Shown: positions 15,346-24,559, counted from the first letter of the stretch. The stretch is 37,467 nucleotides of DNA from Oscillospiraceae bacterium (GCA_015065765.1 SVPP01000022.1:1-37467), one strand, 5' to 3'. Notes: generated by a model from the letters alone, not told the origin. Numbers and translations: made by a program.

Positions 15346-16214
15346 ACTGTTTCCTCCTGTTTTGCCGTTTCTTCCTCTTCGATGACTTTGACGATTTTAC
15401 GTACCTCAGTTCTGTCATAAAGCTTTCTGAAACGGACATTCACCTGATATGCAATATCGCACTCAGCACAATAATACTGCGCTCTGAAATACTGATTGGA
15501 ATATTTCCACCTCGTAAGAGCAGCTGCGGGTTTACCGCATTTTTCGCATGTACAGCTAAGCTGTTTTTTATCAACAAGAGGATTCTTCAGTGAACTGATA
15601 ACCTTATTCTTGAACAGAATTCTTGAATAAAAATCTTCACCGCATGTCTTTATATATTCATGTATAACTTTGTTTTCTCTGATTCTGCTGAAGGTAAGTG
15701 CAGTAAGTCGGCTGTCATCAAGGGCTCTGTGAAGTGAGTAGCCTTCATCGCTGACACCGACCATTTCTGCAGCAGCAGAGAGACCTATCTGCTGAGATTT
15801 TGATGTGCCTTTGAGTCTCTGGAAATATCTTTGCAGGTCCATATAATTATCAAGAAAGGGAATTGTGTCACCGCAGCCAAAATATTTGCAGTTGTCAATG
15901 AGCACTCTTACGTCTCCGTCGCCCCATGTCATAATGACACTTTCTTCCTTGCCTATCCACTTTTTGAAGGCTGAAACTGCCTGAGGGAAAAGGATGCCGC
16001 TTTTTATCTCGTCATTTGTGATATGAGTCAATTCCTTGGTGTTTGCACGGAGTTTTTTACCTACCTGAGTGTTGATAAGACATGTAAACTCATCGTAGAT
16101 ATTTCCGCGCTCATCAATCTTCACAGCACCGAATTCTATTATTTCATTGAAAAATCCTTGAATCTTTCTGCCGTAAACATTATTCCACTCAAGGTCAAGG
16201 GCAATAAACTGCAT
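15342..16214 (-). CDS. DEDDh 3'-5' exonuclease with C-terminal zinc ribbon
   Basis: A 290-residue exonuclease of the ERI1/KapD-like branch. ExoI is FIALDLEWN (residues 3-11); a later acidic motif sits in MTWGDGDVRVL, and HRALDDSRLTA is the ExoIII HxxxxD motif. Residues about 225-265 hold four Cys in two CxxC pairs (CTCEKCGKPAA... and YYCAECDIAY), a likely zinc ribbon not found in KapD. AGGAAG stands eight bases before the ATG. It is coupled to the MBL gene downstream; the DHHW gene lies 17 bases upstream. Confidence 0.82.
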   Translation of the reverse strand: MQFIALDLEWNNVYGRKIQGFFNEIIEFGAVKIDERGNIYDEFTCLINTQVGKKLRANTKELTHITNDEIKSGILFPQAVSAFKKWIGKEESVIMTWGDGDVRVLIDNCKYFGCGDTIPFLDNYMDLQRYFQRLKGTSKSQQIGLSAAAEMVGVSDEGYSLHRALDDSRLTALTFSRIRENKVIHEYIKTCGEDFYSRILFKNKVISSLKNPLVDKKQLSCTCEKCGKPAAALTRWKYSNQYFRAQYYCAECDIAYQVNVRFRKLYDRTEVRKIVKVIEEEETAKQEETV

Positions 16215-16231
16215 AAACTTAACTTCCTAAC

Positions 16232-17548
16232 TTATTTAATCATATTTTCCAGTGCTTCAGAGAAGGTTTTATTATCAAGGGCAAAGGTGTAGTTGATCAT
16301 CAGCACCTCATTTATCCCCTGAGAAGATACAAACTCAGGCAAATCAAACTCTGTTTTTCTCGGGTCGACTACAAAAACTTCCTCGTAATTATCACAAAGG
16401 AAAGGAACGAGGGCATTTGCGTAAGATTCCTTTATTACAAGAATTTTCTTGCCGTTCTTATTGCTTGTAACAATCCTCTCAAGAGGCTGGTCACCGCCGA
16501 TAAAGGCAAGATACTTGTTGTCTGAATTTACTGCGCGTGCAACAACGAAAACCTTTTTGCCGTTTTCCATTTTACTGTCATCATAAACGTTGGCATCGAC
16601 GTCAACACGTGTTTTGAAATATTCCACATAGTCGGGATTTTTCTTGAGAACACCTGCGTTTGATGCTTTATAGAGGCTTCCTACGAAATCCTTGATTTTA
16701 CCTGTTTCAAGCTCATTTATGTCAACGCTCTCGTTTCCCGATTTTTCGCAGAAAGCAAGATAGCCTTCATACGCTCCTCTTGCCGTCCAGTGGTGGTCTG
16801 TTCTGAAATAGATATATTCATCGGTTTTTTCTTCAAGGCGTGAATATGCATCGATTGTGACGATATTTTCATCCATTTTCCCGTAAGCGTCGTCAATGAC
16901 TTTAAGCTGAGAATGAATTCCTGAAGAATATGTGTCACCGCTGTAAAACTCTGATGCAGTGGGAACAATCATAGAATAGAATTTCACATTTTGAGGCATT
17001 GCGGAATAAACACGGTTTACAAGAGAGGAATACTTCTCGCTCATTTTCTTCGAGCCTGTGAAAACCTCCATGGCTCTTTTTCCGCTGACCAAAATCGAGC
17101 CCTTGAAAGAGCCTTCAACTTCACCTTTTTTCTTGGTGGTTCTTTCAGGCTTTTCTGTTTCTTTTTCCGTTTCGCCCTCTTTTGTTGTCAGTTCAATACC
17201 TTCGCCCACAAAGTCTGAATCGTTCTTCTCATAACTGATAAGCACGTTTTCGTCCTTACCGCCGAACTGAGTAAGAAAAGAAGTTACCTTACTGTTGAGG
17301 GACATAAACTCTTCTCTCAGAGGGAATGTGTCTGAATAATAGTTTTCAAAGCTTTCTGCATAGCTTCCGTCAAAAAGACTGCTCCACGTAAACTCCGGCT
17401 TTTCTGCAAGCTTTCTGTTTTCACTTTCGGAAACTGTAGGGTCCACGTCATTAAAGCTGATAAAGCCGAAAAATGCAAGAGCAACAACAAAAACTATTGC
17501 TGACAGAAATGCAAATATATTTTTATAAATTCGTTTTTCTCGTTCCAT
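16232..17548 (-). CDS. DHHW-family, AlgJ/AlgX-like O-acetylation protein
   Basis: A 438-residue protein with one N-terminal membrane helix (about residues 10-32) and an extracellular domain. The motif IYFRTDHHWTARGAYEGYL is the DHHW signature of the AlgJ/AlgX-like SGNH group, which cooperates with MBOAT proteins in O-acetylating polysaccharide. A low-complexity Glu/Lys/Thr stretch (about residues 130-145) interrupts the N-terminal part. It follows the MBOAT gene by 12 bases, the usual AlgI-AlgJ order. The acceptor polymer is not evident; exopolysaccharide, cell-wall polymer or spore-surface glycan are all possible. Confidence 0.82.
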   Translation of the reverse strand: MEREKRIYKNIFAFLSAIVFVVALAFFGFISFNDVDPTVSESENRKLAEKPEFTWSSLFDGSYAESFENYYSDTFPLREEFMSLNSKVTSFLTQFGGKDENVLISYEKNDSDFVGEGIELTTKEGETEKETEKPERTTKKKGEVEGSFKGSILVSGKRAMEVFTGSKKMSEKYSSLVNRVYSAMPQNVKFYSMIVPTASEFYSGDTYSSGIHSQLKVIDDAYGKMDENIVTIDAYSRLEEKTDEYIYFRTDHHWTARGAYEGYLAFCEKSGNESVDINELETGKIKDFVGSLYKASNAGVLKKNPDYVEYFKTRVDVDANVYDDSKMENGKKVFVVARAVNSDNKYLAFIGGDQPLERIVTSNKNGKKILVIKESYANALVPFLCDNYEEVFVVDPRKTEFDLPEFVSSQGINEVLMINYTFALDNKTFSEALENMIK

Positions 17549-17560
17549 TCTTATACCCCC

Positions 17561-18976
17561 TTAAAACCTGAAATATAAAAACGGATTGTAGGTTGAGCCT
17601 ACAAGGCATGCACTGCAGAGAAGAAGAACTGCTGCCTGAAAAGCAAGTGTTCCGATGCCGTTCACAATAACACCGTTTGGTGTTGCGAGAAGCTTGGATT
17701 TTGCTTTATCTGCAATATTTTTAAGAAGAGGTGTCACTGCAATTACACACACTGCAAGGAGGAAAACATTGTTTGTAAGAGTTGTCAGATCCCCTGCTGT
17801 GTAAAGGGCATAATCACCCACACCGAACATTGTTCCCAGCATATCCTTGATTGAAGTCAGGTCTTCAAAATAGAAGAACACCCAACCGATGATTACGATG
17901 AAAAGAGAATAGATAAGTCTGATAATTTTCGGAAGTTTTTGGAGAAGCTTTCCGTAAACATATTTTTCAAGAGCGAGCATCAGGAAATAGTAAAGTCCCC
18001 AGAGAACGAAGTTCCAGCTTGCACCATGCCAGAAGCCCGTAAGAAGCCATACAACAAGCATATTACGAAGTTGGAAACGTCTGTTGCCGCCTAAAGGAAT
18101 GTAAACATAATCTCTGAAAAAGCCGCTGAGAGACATGTGCCATCTTCTCCAGAAATCAGTAATTGACAAGGCGGTATAAGGATAGTTGAAGTTTTCTCTG
18201 AACCTGAAGCCGAGCATTCTGCCAATACCGATTGCCATGTCAGAATAGCCTGAGAAATCAAAGTAAATCTGGAAGAAGTAAGCGATAATACCAATCCATG
18301 AGCCGAGAAGAGTGAGTGTTTCAGTATTTCCCGAAAGGTAATTTTCAGCAAGAGAACCTACGAAATTTGCAAGGACTGCTTTCTTTGTAAGACCGACGAG
18401 AAATCTTGTGATTCCATCTGAAAAATCAGGAAGAGACACGTGTCTGTCCTCAATTTCATTTGCAACATCAACGTATCTGACAATGGGTCCTGCAATAAGC
18501 TGTGGAAACATACTGACGTAGAGAAGAAGCTTGCCGTAATTCTTCTGATAATCCACATCTCCCCTGTAAACATCAACAACATAGCTCAGTGCCTGGAAAG
18601 TATAGAAAGAAATACCGATAGGAAGTGTCAGATTTGTTTCAGGAAAATCAAAGGGTAAAACCGCATTCAGGTTTGAAGTAAAGAAATTCAGATACTTGAA
18701 CACGACAAGAAAGCCGAGCGTCACCACAACCGACAAAACAAGGGCGGTTTTCTTTGCACCTTTACCCTTTGCTTTGCCGATTACGACACCGGCTATAAAA
18801 TCAACCAAGGTTGTTATTAACATTAAAATTATCCACTTGGGCTCACCCCATGCGTAGAAAGCAAGAGACGCTACAAGCAGTATTGCATTTTTCCCTTTAA
18901 GAAACGGACACAGATGATATAAAATCAGAACTGCGGGGAAAAATATGCACATAAACACAAGACTTGAAAATACCAT
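17561..18976 (-). CDS. MBOAT O-acyltransferase (AlgI/PatA-like)
   Basis: A 471-residue multi-pass membrane enzyme with about 10-11 hydrophobic segments. Family motifs are SITDFWRRWHMSLSGFFRDYVYIPLGG and WLLTGFWHGASWNFVLWGLYY, the latter with the presumed catalytic His. It moves acyl (usually acetyl) groups across the membrane to an extracellular acceptor via its partner, here the DHHW protein encoded next. It has a possible promoter of its own at 19015-19042, 94 bases after sigE, so it may be independent of the sporulation genes or read through from them. Confidence 0.9.
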   Translation of the reverse strand: MVFSSLVFMCIFFPAVLILYHLCPFLKGKNAILLVASLAFYAWGEPKWIILMLITTLVDFIAGVVIGKAKGKGAKKTALVLSVVVTLGFLVVFKYLNFFTSNLNAVLPFDFPETNLTLPIGISFYTFQALSYVVDVYRGDVDYQKNYGKLLLYVSMFPQLIAGPIVRYVDVANEIEDRHVSLPDFSDGITRFLVGLTKKAVLANFVGSLAENYLSGNTETLTLLGSWIGIIAYFFQIYFDFSGYSDMAIGIGRMLGFRFRENFNYPYTALSITDFWRRWHMSLSGFFRDYVYIPLGGNRRFQLRNMLVVWLLTGFWHGASWNFVLWGLYYFLMLALEKYVYGKLLQKLPKIIRLIYSLFIVIIGWVFFYFEDLTSIKDMLGTMFGVGDYALYTAGDLTTLTNNVFLLAVCVIAVTPLLKNIADKAKSKLLATPNGVIVNGIGTLAFQAAVLLLCSACLVGSTYNPFLYFRF

Positions 18977-19014
18977 ATTTTTCTCTTTTCTTCGACAAAT
19001 TTAATACCTATAAT

Positions 19015-19042
19015 ATCATATCACTAAAAAGAAAAAAATCAA
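19015..19042 (-). promoter_or_regulatory. Possible promoter of the acylation operon
   Basis: On the minus strand TTGATT (19037-19042), 16 bases, TATGAT (19015-19020). It lies in the 94-base gap after sigE. I see no clear terminator between sigE and this promoter. Confidence 0.4.
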
Positions 19043-19070
19043 GGGCATTTACTAAATTTAAAAGGCTTTT

Positions 19071-19796
19071 TTAAGACACTTTTTCCATTTCTCGTTTTAT
19101 TTTTTGAAGGATTCTTTTTTCCAGCCTCGAAATATAGCTCTGGGAAATGCCTAAAATATCTGCAACCTCCTTCTGAGTGTGTTCACGCATGCCTCCGATG
19201 CCGAAACGCATCTTCATAATCGTTCTCTCCCGCTCACCGAGAGCTTCAATAAGAGACAGAAGAAGCTGTCTTTCATCCTCTTTTTCAATCGGCTGACCTA
19301 CGACATCTGCATCACTGCCGAGAACATCGGACAGAAGCAACTCGTTGCCGTCCCAGTCAACATTGAGAGGCTCATCAATTGAAACCTCTGTTTTCAGTAC
19401 GCTTGTTTTTCTCAGATACATGAGAATTTCGTTTTCAATGCACCGTGAAGCATAGGTTGCAAGCTTTATATTCTTTGACGGGCAAAAGGTATTGACCGCT
19501 TTTATAAGACCGATTGTGCCTATGGAAATCAGGTCCTCCGTCGGCACTCCCGAATTTTCAAACTTTTTAGCAATATACACCACAAGCCTCAGGTTGTGGA
19601 CGATAAGGGGCTCTCTTGCTGCGTCGTCTCCCCTTTCAATTTTTTCCATTATTTTCCTTTCTTCTTCCTTTGTCAGTGGAGGCGGAAGTGTTTCCGGACC
19701 GCCGATATAATGGATTTCCTGAGGCATGAATTTATATTCAAGCTTTTCTATAATCATATAAAGTTTTTGTTTGAGAAGGTAGAATATTCTCAGCAT
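19071..19796 (-). CDS. sigE: RNA polymerase sporulation sigma factor SigE (pro-form)
   Basis: A 241-residue mother-cell sigma factor. The N-terminal 27 residues ([10 protein letters not shown]...MPQE) form an amphipathic pro-sequence ending just before IHYIGG, matching the SpoIIGA cleavage position of B. subtilis pro-SigE. Region 2 is [20 protein letters not shown] and [29 protein letters not shown] and [21 protein letters not shown] are nearly invariant SigE sequences; region 4 has [12 protein letters not shown]. It lies 15 bases after spoIIGA, with AAAGGAATGG before the ATG. sigG, which often follows in Clostridia, is not next. Confidence 0.96.
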   Translation of the reverse strand: MLRIFYLLKQKLYMIIEKLEYKFMPQEIHYIGGPETLPPPLTKEEERKIMEKIERGDDAAREPLIVHNLRLVVYIAKKFENSGVPTEDLISIGTIGLIKAVNTFCPSKNIKLATYASRCIENEILMYLRKTSVLKTEVSIDEPLNVDWDGNELLLSDVLGSDADVVGQPIEKEDERQLLLSLIEALGERERTIMKMRFGIGGMREHTQKEVADILGISQSYISRLEKRILQKIKREMEKVS

Positions 19797-19811
19797 TTCT
19801 TACCATTCCTT

Positions 19812-20672
19812 TCAGAATAAATTTGGATTCAGGAGCATGTCAAAGCTTTCGTTTATGTGTTTTTTATAATTAATAACCGCAACAAAAACCTTATCGGTTT
19901 GGGTGGAATTTTTAAGAATCAGTTTGTCAGGTCTGAAAGCAGGCAGCATACCCTTTTCCGTAACTGTGGAATAAGGCACAAGGCGTTTTCGCCTTTGCCA
20001 TGTGTCTTCACTGTTTATTGCCGTTACATTCCCTTTAAAAAACTCCTTACTGCTGTCAGGAATAATTTTTTCAAGAAAATCGTATGTACAAATTACTACG
20101 GGATAGCCTGAAAAGCTTTCGCACAGATTGTTTCCCGTGTCGAGCATTGCTCTTCCCTCTGCTTTTTTACCGTCAATTTCAAGGACAAAATCACAAATTG
20201 TTGTCTGCGGTTTGTTCCTCATGAGAATTTTTGAAAAGACGAGACTGATTACATAGCACACTGCAGTTGAAACAATCAGCACCGGCAGACTTATTCCGAA
20301 ATAGACTACCGAATTATTGATAAGCATTCCCGACGGGGTGAAAACAATCCACAGACCTATCATCAGTCCTGCAAAAAGAAATGTTACTGCAAGAAACACA
20401 AGACAAAGCTTTATAAAGCGTTTATGGGTTTTAAAGCCGAAAGATATGTAAGTTATGGCTGTGCCTGCGATAACACGCGTCAGAATATTCAGAAGAGTTC
20501 CCATCTCAGGCAGAAAAACCTGCAGAGAATAAATTCCTCCAGCCAGTGCACCGAGGAAAACTCTCCACCGCTTTCCTTTTTCTTTAGTGAAAAGTTCAGT
20601 GGCAAGAAGAAGAAAAAAAGTGATAATCAGATTGAGTATCACAAGAACATCAACGTAAATTACCTGTTGCAA
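19812..20672 (-). CDS. spoIIGA: SpoIIGA, pro-SigE processing aspartic protease
   Basis: A 286-residue protein. Five N-terminal hydrophobic helices (about residues 1-150) are followed by a soluble protease domain with AMLDTGNNLCE, the aspartic-protease-like DTG motif. It dimerises in the septum and removes the SigE pro-sequence. I chose the TTG at 20672 (protein starting MQQVIYVDVL) because GGGAGTGG stands eight bases upstream; a TTG at 20690 would put this site inside the coding region. The first gene of the spoIIGA-sigE operon, it has possible Spo0A boxes upstream. Confidence 0.9.
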   Translation of the reverse strand: MQQVIYVDVLVILNLIITFFLLLATELFTKEKGKRWRVFLGALAGGIYSLQVFLPEMGTLLNILTRVIAGTAITYISFGFKTHKRFIKLCLVFLAVTFLFAGLMIGLWIVFTPSGMLINNSVVYFGISLPVLIVSTAVCYVISLVFSKILMRNKPQTTICDFVLEIDGKKAEGRAMLDTGNNLCESFSGYPVVICTYDFLEKIIPDSSKEFFKGNVTAINSEDTWQRRKRLVPYSTVTEKGMLPAFRPDKLILKNSTQTDKVFVAVINYKKHINESFDMLLNPNLF

Positions 20673-20682
20673 CAAAACCACT

Positions 20683-20729
20683 CCCGACAAAGAATATTAT
20701 ACTTTTTTCTGAGAAAAGATTTTGTCGCA
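20683..20729 (-). promoter_or_regulatory. spoIIGA promoter region with candidate Spo0A boxes
   Basis: On the minus strand TATAAT (20696-20701) lies 24 bases before the TTG start. No good -35 stands 17 bases upstream. Instead TTTGTCGCA (plus strand, 20721-20729) overlaps the region 22 bases upstream, close to the TTTGTCRAA 0A-box consensus. A second match, TTTGTCGGG, lies at 20683-20691 on the minus strand. In B. subtilis the spoIIG promoter also has an over-long spacer with a 0A box at its -35. This is inference from motif and position. Confidence 0.45.
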
Positions 20730-20740
20730 TTGTGTTCTGA

Positions 20741-20770
20741 GGCAAAATAAAAAGAGCCTTACGGCTCTTA
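20741..20770 (-). terminator. Terminator of the dUTPase-to-PHP operon
   Basis: On the minus strand TAAGAGCC-GTAA-GGCTCTT is followed by TTTATTTTGCC. The stem includes the stop codon of the PHP gene. Confidence 0.8.
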
Positions 20771-21508
20771 AAGTAAAATCTCTTTTAATTTTTCAGCAAA
20801 CTGTTTTGAGTTTACATTACAGAGAAGATGTGCATCCGTTCCCACATTGAAAACAGCTCCCACCTCTTTGCCTATCTGAAAATATCTGTGGTAAAATTCA
20901 GGATATCTCATCACTGCACTTGTGTTCAGCTCCCATGCAATTTCCTTTTTTGTTGCTTTCTCCATAATGTCACCAAGCTCATTGTCAGTATAAGCTTTTG
21001 TAACATCATCTCTGTCGGGAATTGTCTTGATATAACCGGGCATAAAGGGATGAGCAAAGCAATCGGCTTCTCGCATCTTAATTACGCTTTCAGCCATTTT
21101 CAGCATCTGCACTGCGTACCCTCTGGGGGTTTTGTCCTCAGGCTGATCCCAGAATGACACATGAAAATGGTTCATGGTGTAAAGCTTATAGTCCATCTGT
21201 CTGTCATGGTCTTCATCGTTGAGAAACTTGCCTATGCCTGTGCAAGAAAGCTCGCCGCCCACTAAAACCTTAACATCAGTTTCTCCCAGCTCATCAAGAA
21301 TAATTTTTCTGTTCTTGGCAAGCTCATTTATTTTTTCAGGATTATCGTGGTCTGTGAGAGCAATCATTGTAAGACCCGCTTCTTCAGCCGTTCTGATAAT
21401 ACTCTGCACAGTCATTTCAGGCTTTGCACAACCTGAAAAAGTTGTATGAATGTGCATATTATGCTTTACAAGCTCGTCAATATCGTAGGTTTTTTCATGA
21501 AAAAACAT
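20768..21508 (-). CDS. PHP-domain phosphoesterase
   Basis: A 246-residue metal-dependent phosphoesterase of the PHP superfamily. Motifs: MHIHTTFSG (HxH), TDHDNPEK, CAHPFMPGYI and VGTDAHLL near the C-terminus, together supplying the trinuclear metal site. The substrate is unknown; PHP proteins of this size include nucleotide and histidinol phosphatases. The ATG at 21508 has AAGGAAG nine bases upstream; an in-frame ATG 45 bases upstream lies inside the symporter gene. It is the last gene of the operon, one base after the symporter stop. Confidence 0.8.
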   Translation of the reverse strand: MFFHEKTYDIDELVKHNMHIHTTFSGCAKPEMTVQSIIRTAEEAGLTMIALTDHDNPEKINELAKNRKIILDELGETDVKVLVGGELSCTGIGKFLNDEDHDRQMDYKLYTMNHFHVSFWDQPEDKTPRGYAVQMLKMAESVIKMREADCFAHPFMPGYIKTIPDRDDVTKAYTDNELGDIMEKATKKEIAWELNTSAVMRYPEFYHRYFQIGKEVGAVFNVGTDAHLLCNVNSKQFAEKLKEILL

Positions 21509-21509
21509 T

Positions 21510-22952
21510 TTAATCTTCCTTTTCTCCCTCAAGCTCAAACTGTATTTCATCATAAGCAGAATACATGGGAGCTATTTTTTTATTTCCTTTGAATTTTCTC
21601 TGAATATAATTTTCCGTAATCTTCTTAACCTTACCTGAAAGAAGAAGTACACCGATAAGGTTAGGGATTGCCATTAATGCATTGAGTGTGTCTGAAATTT
21701 CCCACACAAGTGAAAGACTCATTACAGAGCCTGCGAGAATAAAAACAGAGAAAATTATTTTATATGGCAGAACTGCCTTTTTGCCGAAAAGGTATTCCAC
21801 ACTTTTTGTGCCGTAAAATGACCATCCGAGAATCGTCGTGAAAGCAAATAGCGTTATTGAAACTGCAAGGATTGCACCTGAAACTCCGCCGAAAACACCT
21901 TTGAAGGCTTCACCCACAAGTGGTGCACCCTCAAGAGACGATGTTTCAAGAACACCTGTTGAAAGAACGGTGAAGGCTGTCAGCGTACAGACAACCACAG
22001 TGTCAAAGAACACCTCAAAAACGCCCCACATACCCTGCTGTACCGGCTCTTTTACATCGGATACGGAATTGACAATAACACCTGAGCCAAGACCTGCCTC
22101 GTTTGAGAAAGCTCCTCTCTTGAAGCCCATTGTTATTGCCTCTTTCACCAGTGCTCCGCTGATTCCACCTGCCACAGAAGAGAAGCCGAATGCACCTTTG
22201 AAAATTTCAGAAAAGACCGACGGTACTTTATCAATATTCACAACGAGCACCGACAGCGTCAGAATAATGTAAATCAGTGCCATGAAGGGTACAAGCTTTT
22301 CCGCCACACTACCGATTCTTTTAACTCCGCCGATTAGAATGAAAAGAACAATAACCGCAAGTGCAATTCCCACTGCAAGCGACGGAACACCGAAAGAATT
22401 TTCAAGAGAAACTGCAATTGAATTGACCTGTGAAAGGTTACCTATTCCGAAAGAAGCAAGAACACAGAAAACTGCAAAGAGCACAGAGAGAAGCTTTCCT
22501 GCCTTTTTGCTTTTGATTCCCTCGCTTAAATAATACATGGCTCCGCCTGACCATTCGCCGTCTTTATTCTTTTTACGATAGTACACACCCAGAATATTTT
22601 CAGCAAAGCTTGTCATCATTCCGAAGAAAGCCGAAACCCACATCCAGAAAACCGCACCTGCACCGCCTACTGTCAGAGCCGTTGCAACACCTGCGATGTT
22701 ACCTGTACCGATTGTGGCAGCAAGTGCCGTAGACATCGCCTGAAACTGTGAAAGAGAGCCTTTATTTTTTGATTTTTCCGACTTTTTAAAAGAAGAAAAA
22801 ATTGTTGATGACAGCACATGTCCGAATTTAGTTACCTGAAAGAAGCCAAGTCTTACCGAAAAGTAAATACCTGTGCCGATAATCAGTATAAGCATGGGAA
22901 CGCCCCATACTACACCGTTTATTGCATCATTTATGCTTTTTATCAGCTCCAT
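21510..22952 (-). CDS. AGCS-family sodium:alanine/glycine symporter
   Basis: A 480-residue integral membrane protein with about 11 hydrophobic segments. Family signatures are ALAATIGTGNIAGVATALTVGGAGAVFWMW and GFKRGAFSNEAGLGSG. It imports alanine or glycine with Na+. AGGAG stands six bases before the ATG, and its first 26 bases overlap the TRIC gene, implying coupling. The C-terminal tail is charged (ELEGEKED). Substrate choice between alanine, glycine and glutamine cannot be fixed by reading. Confidence 0.92.
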   Translation of the reverse strand: MELIKSINDAINGVVWGVPMLILIIGTGIYFSVRLGFFQVTKFGHVLSSTIFSSFKKSEKSKNKGSLSQFQAMSTALAATIGTGNIAGVATALTVGGAGAVFWMWVSAFFGMMTSFAENILGVYYRKKNKDGEWSGGAMYYLSEGIKSKKAGKLLSVLFAVFCVLASFGIGNLSQVNSIAVSLENSFGVPSLAVGIALAVIVLFILIGGVKRIGSVAEKLVPFMALIYIILTLSVLVVNIDKVPSVFSEIFKGAFGFSSVAGGISGALVKEAITMGFKRGAFSNEAGLGSGVIVNSVSDVKEPVQQGMWGVFEVFFDTVVVCTLTAFTVLSTGVLETSSLEGAPLVGEAFKGVFGGVSGAILAVSITLFAFTTILGWSFYGTKSVEYLFGKKAVLPYKIIFSVFILAGSVMSLSLVWEISDTLNALMAIPNLIGVLLLSGKVKKITENYIQRKFKGNKKIAPMYSAYDEIQFELEGEKED

Positions 22953-23601
22953 ATCTTACTCCTACTCTCGGCAAATCCCATCTGAAATGAGCTGCCAGAA
23001 TTCTTATAACAACTACAAGAAGAATTGAAGAGACTATTGACAGAGCATAGCTGACGTTAAACTTTTCAAAATAGAAATAGAGAAGTCCACCCATAATCGC
23101 TGCCAGAGCGTAAATCTGTTTTACAAGAACAAGTGGTTTTGAGTGACTGAGAAGGTCTCTGAGAATGCCGCCACCGATACCTGTTGTCATGCCTAAAAAC
23201 ACACAGAAGAACACGTTATCACCGAAGCCGGCACTGATTCCTGCTCTCACGCCCACAATTGCAAACGCCCCAAGACCTACCGCGTCAAAAATGTTGATAA
23301 CCTTGTCAATCACAAGACGGTTTCTGAAAAACCGTTCCTTTAAAATCGACACGATCACAATTACTGCAACTGCACTTAGCGCCACATAAATTATATACTC
23401 ATAGTTATAAAACATCTTCGGTGGGATTTCGCCGATAAGTATGTCACGCATCATTCCTCCGCCGAAGGAATTTACAAATGTAATGAAAACCACTCCGAAA
23501 AGATCAAGTCCTCTGTCAATTGCTATCATTGCACCTGCAACAGCAAAAGCTACAAGCCCTACAACCTCTGCTACATAGAAAAATATGTCAACAAGCTCCA
23601 T
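22927..23601 (-). CDS. TRIC-family cation channel (UPF0126/YicG-like)
   Basis: A 224-residue membrane protein with seven hydrophobic segments in two repeats. Each repeat has the Gly-rich signature: FVNSFGGGMMRDILIGE and TTGIGGGILRDLLS. Prokaryotic TRIC proteins are homotrimeric channels for monovalent cations. I chose the ATG at 23601, which has GGGGGGAA upstream; an upstream in-frame start would overlap the kinase gene. The 3' end overlaps the symporter start by 26 bases. Confidence 0.88.
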   Translation of the reverse strand: MELVDIFFYVAEVVGLVAFAVAGAMIAIDRGLDLFGVVFITFVNSFGGGMMRDILIGEIPPKMFYNYEYIIYVALSAVAVIVIVSILKERFFRNRLVIDKVINIFDAVGLGAFAIVGVRAGISAGFGDNVFFCVFLGMTTGIGGGILRDLLSHSKPLVLVKQIYALAAIMGGLLYFYFEKFNVSYALSIVSSILLVVVIRILAAHFRWDLPRVGVRYGADKKHK

Positions 23602-23623
23602 AATATTCCCCCCACAAACAGGA

Positions 23624-24550
23624 TTATACTCCGCATACAGCAACACTCAGTGCTGCAAGGTCACCTAAATTTTCACCAAGCTCAGCAGGAACAACAGTAC
23701 AAACTTTTCTTGAAAGAGACAGACATTCCTCATTCAGAGTTTCTTCCATATATTCACGAAGAAGATTTTCGCTTCTCTGAAAAATTGAACCGATTACGAT
23801 TTTCTCGGGATTGAGAATATCAATGAGAACACTGAGACCTCTGCCAAGCTGTTTTCCGCAGATTTCATAAACCTTCCGTGCAGTTTCATCGCCCTCAAGG
23901 GCACTTTCTGCAATTGATTTAGCAGTAACTGTATCAATTTCAGACAAATCTTTGCAATAGCCTGTTTTTCCTCCCATCTGAAATTTTTCAAGAGCAAGAG
24001 TTTTACCAAGCTGTGCAATTCCGCCACCTGAGCAGAAACCTTCAAACGAGCCTTTTTTGCCGTAGCCAACAGGGCCGAAAGAATCAAGCCTTATATGACC
24101 TACCTCGCCTGCCATGTCGTTTGTACCGCTGTAAAGCTTTCCGTCGAGAATAAGCCCTGCACCGAGACCTGTACCGAATGTAAGAAAAATCATATTCTGT
24201 GAGCCTCTGCCTGCACCGAATTTCCATTCCGCAAGAGCACAGGCGTTTGCATCGTTACAAAGATACACAGGCACTGAAAATTCTTTATTCAAGATTTCGC
24301 AGATAGGAACATTATCCCATCCTACAAGATTGGGCGGTGACATGATAATGCCCTTCTTTGAATCAAGGGGCCCTCCGCAACTGATGCCGATTGACTGAAA
24401 TGTGCCCATTTCCCGTGAAACCTCAATAAGCTTTTCAATTGTTCTTTCCTTATCCATTGTTTCAAAACGGACTTTTTTCAATATTTCGCCTTTTTCGTTA
24501 CCGAGAACAACTGCACATTTTGTACCGCCGATGTCTATTCCGAGATACAT
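23624..24550 (-). CDS. ROK-family sugar kinase without the usual zinc cysteines
   Basis: A 308-residue ROK kinase. MYLGIDIGGTKCAVVLG is the ATP phosphate-1 motif, YLCNDANACALAEWKFG carries the catalytic Asp, FGTGLGAGLILDG follows, and GEVGHIRLD is the substrate motif. The zinc motif normally reading CxCGxxGCxE is here GYGKKGSFEG, with Cys replaced by Tyr/Ser. The substrate (glucose, fructose or an amino sugar) is therefore hard to assign. No sugar transporter is adjacent. It lies nine bases after the dUTPase stop and 22 bases before the TRIC start. Confidence 0.85.
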   Translation of the reverse strand: MYLGIDIGGTKCAVVLGNEKGEILKKVRFETMDKERTIEKLIEVSREMGTFQSIGISCGGPLDSKKGIIMSPPNLVGWDNVPICEILNKEFSVPVYLCNDANACALAEWKFGAGRGSQNMIFLTFGTGLGAGLILDGKLYSGTNDMAGEVGHIRLDSFGPVGYGKKGSFEGFCSGGGIAQLGKTLALEKFQMGGKTGYCKDLSEIDTVTAKSIAESALEGDETARKVYEICGKQLGRGLSVLIDILNPEKIVIGSIFQRSENLLREYMEETLNEECLSLSRKVCTVVPAELGENLGDLAALSVAVCGV

Positions 24551-24559
24551 AAAATCACC

